A stretch of DNA of 64,000 bases from Sedimentitalea todarodis (GTDB lineage Bacteria > Pseudomonadota > Alphaproteobacteria > Rhodobacterales > Rhodobacteraceae): assembly GCF_032595355.1 (NCBI RefSeq), contig NZ_JASMWN010000015.1:1-64000 (forward strand), written 5' to 3'. The notes under the pieces were generated by a model. The model did no database searches and had not been told where the DNA came from. It worked only from the letters and a program-made list of their open reading frames with translations. Positions within the stretch are counted from its first letter, which is position 1; each line of letters starts with the position of its first letter. The position numbers were made by a program, and so were the translations under genes. This document shows, piece after piece, positions 62,368 through 64,000 of this stretch.

Positions 62368-64000
62368 ATGCCAAACGATGCCTTCAACATCAGTGAACGG
62401 AAATGGGTTGCAGATTTCGGTCTGGCCATCAGTGCGGCGAAAACAGCCGAGGTCAGCATTGAGAAACGCAAGACCGGACAAGACCTCGCGGCCAGTCTGA
62501 TTGCGGGGAAGGGCGACACGATCCGCGAGGGCCTGACCTTCGAGATCGAGATGATTCCGGACGGCGTCGTCGGAAAGTTCAAGGCCGCCTTTGGCAAGGT
62601 CGACACGATGAAGTCGATCGACAAGAACAAAGGCCCGCTGGGAGAGATCGACACCTGGCATGATGTTCCGGGCTCCAAAGCCTTGAGCAAGGAGGAACTG
62701 GACGGAATCGGCGAAGCCTATGATCAGATCATCGATGTTCAGAACGAGATGAAGGAATTGACCGACGGTGATGGTTACCCGATCTACAAGGCCCTGAGCA
62801 AAGACGAGATTGAAGCGAAATTTGTCGCCGACAAGAAGAAACTGGAAGAAGACCTCGCCGGTGACGAAGAGGCGCTGAAAGAGGCCCTTGACGACCTCGA
62901 AGCCCGCAAGATCGACAAGCTGTTCGGCTATGACGAAGAAGCGGAAAAGCTCGAGGCGGAACGTCGCCTGTCAGAAGATCTCTGGGAGCCGATGAAGCGC
63001 GAGGGTATCGTTCCCGAGAACATGATCCCCACCGCCTATTCCGAAGCCGCGCGGATTGGGGCAGGGGCGATGGAGGCCTACAAGAAGCGTCTCGAAGAAT
63101 ACACCAGCAACCAGACAAAGATGGGCCAGCTTCTTGCCGATCTCGGTCCGGGTTTCCAGATCGGGCAGGATCTCCTGGGCGCGACGGCCAGTGCCGCGGG
63201 AGGGTTGGTCGGCATTGACGGTATCGGGGATACGCCAAAGCAAGTGGCGCAATTCGCCACAATGCTCAAGATCACCACCGCGTCGGTGCAGACCGGAGCC
63301 GAAAAGATCGTCAAGCACCAGGACATTCTGGGGGCCGCCGAAGCTGCAATTCCGGCCCTGACCTCGATCGTGTCGGCCGCCGCCGGCAAGGAAATGGGCG
63401 CGATGGTGACCGCCATAGTCTCCACATCGGTCAAGGGTGCGAAAGTCGGCGAAAAGCTGGCCAAGAAGGATTATGCCGGTGCCGCCGAAGCGCTCGGATC
63501 GGCAATCGGCTCCGGTATGGGTGCATCCGGAGATCCCGGGCTGACCGCTATCGGCGGGTACTTGTCCAAGGGTGTCTCTGGCATCGGTTCCTCCAAGCGG
63601 GTCATGGATGCCGTCAGAAAGGAACCGTTCGACCCGAAAAATGTCATCGGCGCATTCCAGGTCGAATTGACCGCCCAGTTCAATTCGGTCGAAAAGATCG
63701 TTGCGGCAGAGATCGAAAAGGGCATCGGAGAGGCCATTGACAAGAATGTCTCGGACCCCGGGGAACGGAAAAAGCTGCATGAGCTTCTGAACAAGAAGGG
63801 CGCAAAGATGGCTGGCGACGAGGCGGTCATCGCAAGCATGGGTGATATGGGTCGGATCATCGACAGTATCGTCAATGATCCGATCCGCAAGGCCGCCACC
63901 GAACAGATCAAGAAGAACGCCGAGGAAGAACGCAAGCGGCTCGAAGAGATGGCCGAACAGGATCCGGAAGGCTTTGCGGAACTGCTTCCGGTCGACGAGG
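62368..64000 (+). CDS. Partial large protein with Gly/Ala-rich hydrophobic segment, unknown function
   Basis: An open frame of at least 544 residues runs off the right edge without a stop. The first 250 residues are charged and helical (for example AEKLEAERRLSEDLWEP). Residues about 262-408 are enriched in Gly, Ala, Ile and Val (GATASAAGGLVGI; AAIPALTSIVSAAAG; AIGSGMGASGDPG), which could insert in a membrane or form a collapsed hairpin. A charged helical tail follows (EEERKRLEEMAEQDPE). No signal peptide is present. It starts 23 bp after the preceding gene, so they are probably an operon. I cannot assign a family; pore-forming effector-like and structural roles are both possible. Confidence 0.8.
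   Translation, partial: MPNDAFNISERKWVADFGLAISAAKTAEVSIEKRKTGQDLAASLIAGKGDTIREGLTFEIEMIPDGVVGKFKAAFGKVDTMKSIDKNKGPLGEIDTWHDVPGSKALSKEELDGIGEAYDQIIDVQNEMKELTDGDGYPIYKALSKDEIEAKFVADKKKLEEDLAGDEEALKEALDDLEARKIDKLFGYDEEAEKLEAERRLSEDLWEPMKREGIVPENMIPTAYSEAARIGAGAMEAYKKRLEEYTSNQTKMGQLLADLGPGFQIGQDLLGATASAAGGLVGIDGIGDTPKQVAQFATMLKITTASVQTGAEKIVKHQDILGAAEAAIPALTSIVSAAAGKEMGAMVTAIVSTSVKGAKVGEKLAKKDYAGAAEALGSAIGSGMGASGDPGLTAIGGYLSKGVSGIGSSKRVMDAVRKEPFDPKNVIGAFQVELTAQFNSVEKIVAAEIEKGIGEAIDKNVSDPGERKKLHELLNKKGAKMAGDEAVIASMGDMGRIIDSIVNDPIRKAATEQIKKNAEEERKRLEEMAEQDPEGFAELLPVDE

Overview
The window looks like a chromosomal segment of a marine Roseobacter-type alphaproteobacterium (Rhodobacteraceae). This rests on the Paracoccus/Roseobacter-style sox gene order, TRAP and ABC solute transporters embedded in catabolic operons, a creatinase, FrcABC-like sugar uptake, and GC-rich codon use. 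No tRNA, rRNA or CRISPR array was seen. The assignment is inferred from gene content and protein sequence features; no database search was run.

Left part (1-11.7 kb): an IS66-family remnant truncates soxT, which also carries a frameshift. It is followed by soxR-soxS (minus strand) and the divergent soxVWXYZABCDEF run (plus strand). Together these encode the periplasmic thiosulfate-oxidising multienzyme system: SoxAX, SoxYZ, SoxB and SoxCD, thiol-redox support from SoxS/V/W, and the accessory cytochrome SoxE and flavoprotein SoxF. SoxR has the cysteine placement of persulfide-sensing ArsR-type repressors. From 11.7 to 15.4 kb lies a decayed or mixed locus: an internally deleted D-threonine aldolase/D-serine dehydratase-like gene, a RidA protein, a cysteine-synthase-fold PLP enzyme, and a Rieske oxygenase of VanA type.

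Middle-left (15.8-28.1 kb): a phenylacetate catabolism locus. The minus-strand operon reads fused enoyl-CoA hydratase/3-hydroxyacyl-CoA dehydrogenase, dctPQM TRAP transporter, paaZ, paaX. A divergent plus-strand operon holds paaG, paaK and a TetR repressor, and a beta-ketoadipyl-CoA thiolase sits at the far end. Two copies of a GACC-N4-GGTC palindrome lie in the two promoter regions that would need co-regulation. The ring epoxidase genes paaABCDE are not in the window. A creatinase with a divergent LysR regulator follows (28.4-30.6 kb).

Middle-right (31.6-42.2 kb): surface-polysaccharide genes. One tight plus-strand operon encodes a phosphodiesterase, a HAD phosphatase, two paralogous nucleotidyltransferases, a cupin, a WavE-like glycosyltransferase and a methyltransferase. 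A minus-strand group encodes a sugar aminotransferase, two GT61-type glycosyltransferases and a membrane GT-C enzyme. Then come an orphan cytochrome P450 and a CHASE2-adenylate cyclase/FecR-domain pair.

Right part (46.9-64 kb): a FrcBCA-like sugar ABC operon with a divergent ROK regulator; a LysR gene facing a glycine-betaine-type ABC transporter with a tandem-fused permease, a cupin, and a fusion of a DUF1989-type domain with an aminomethyltransferase; and finally two large, lysine/glutamate-rich proteins of unknown function. The second of these runs off the window. This last pair and the 31.6-36.7 kb operon are the least-explained parts of the window.
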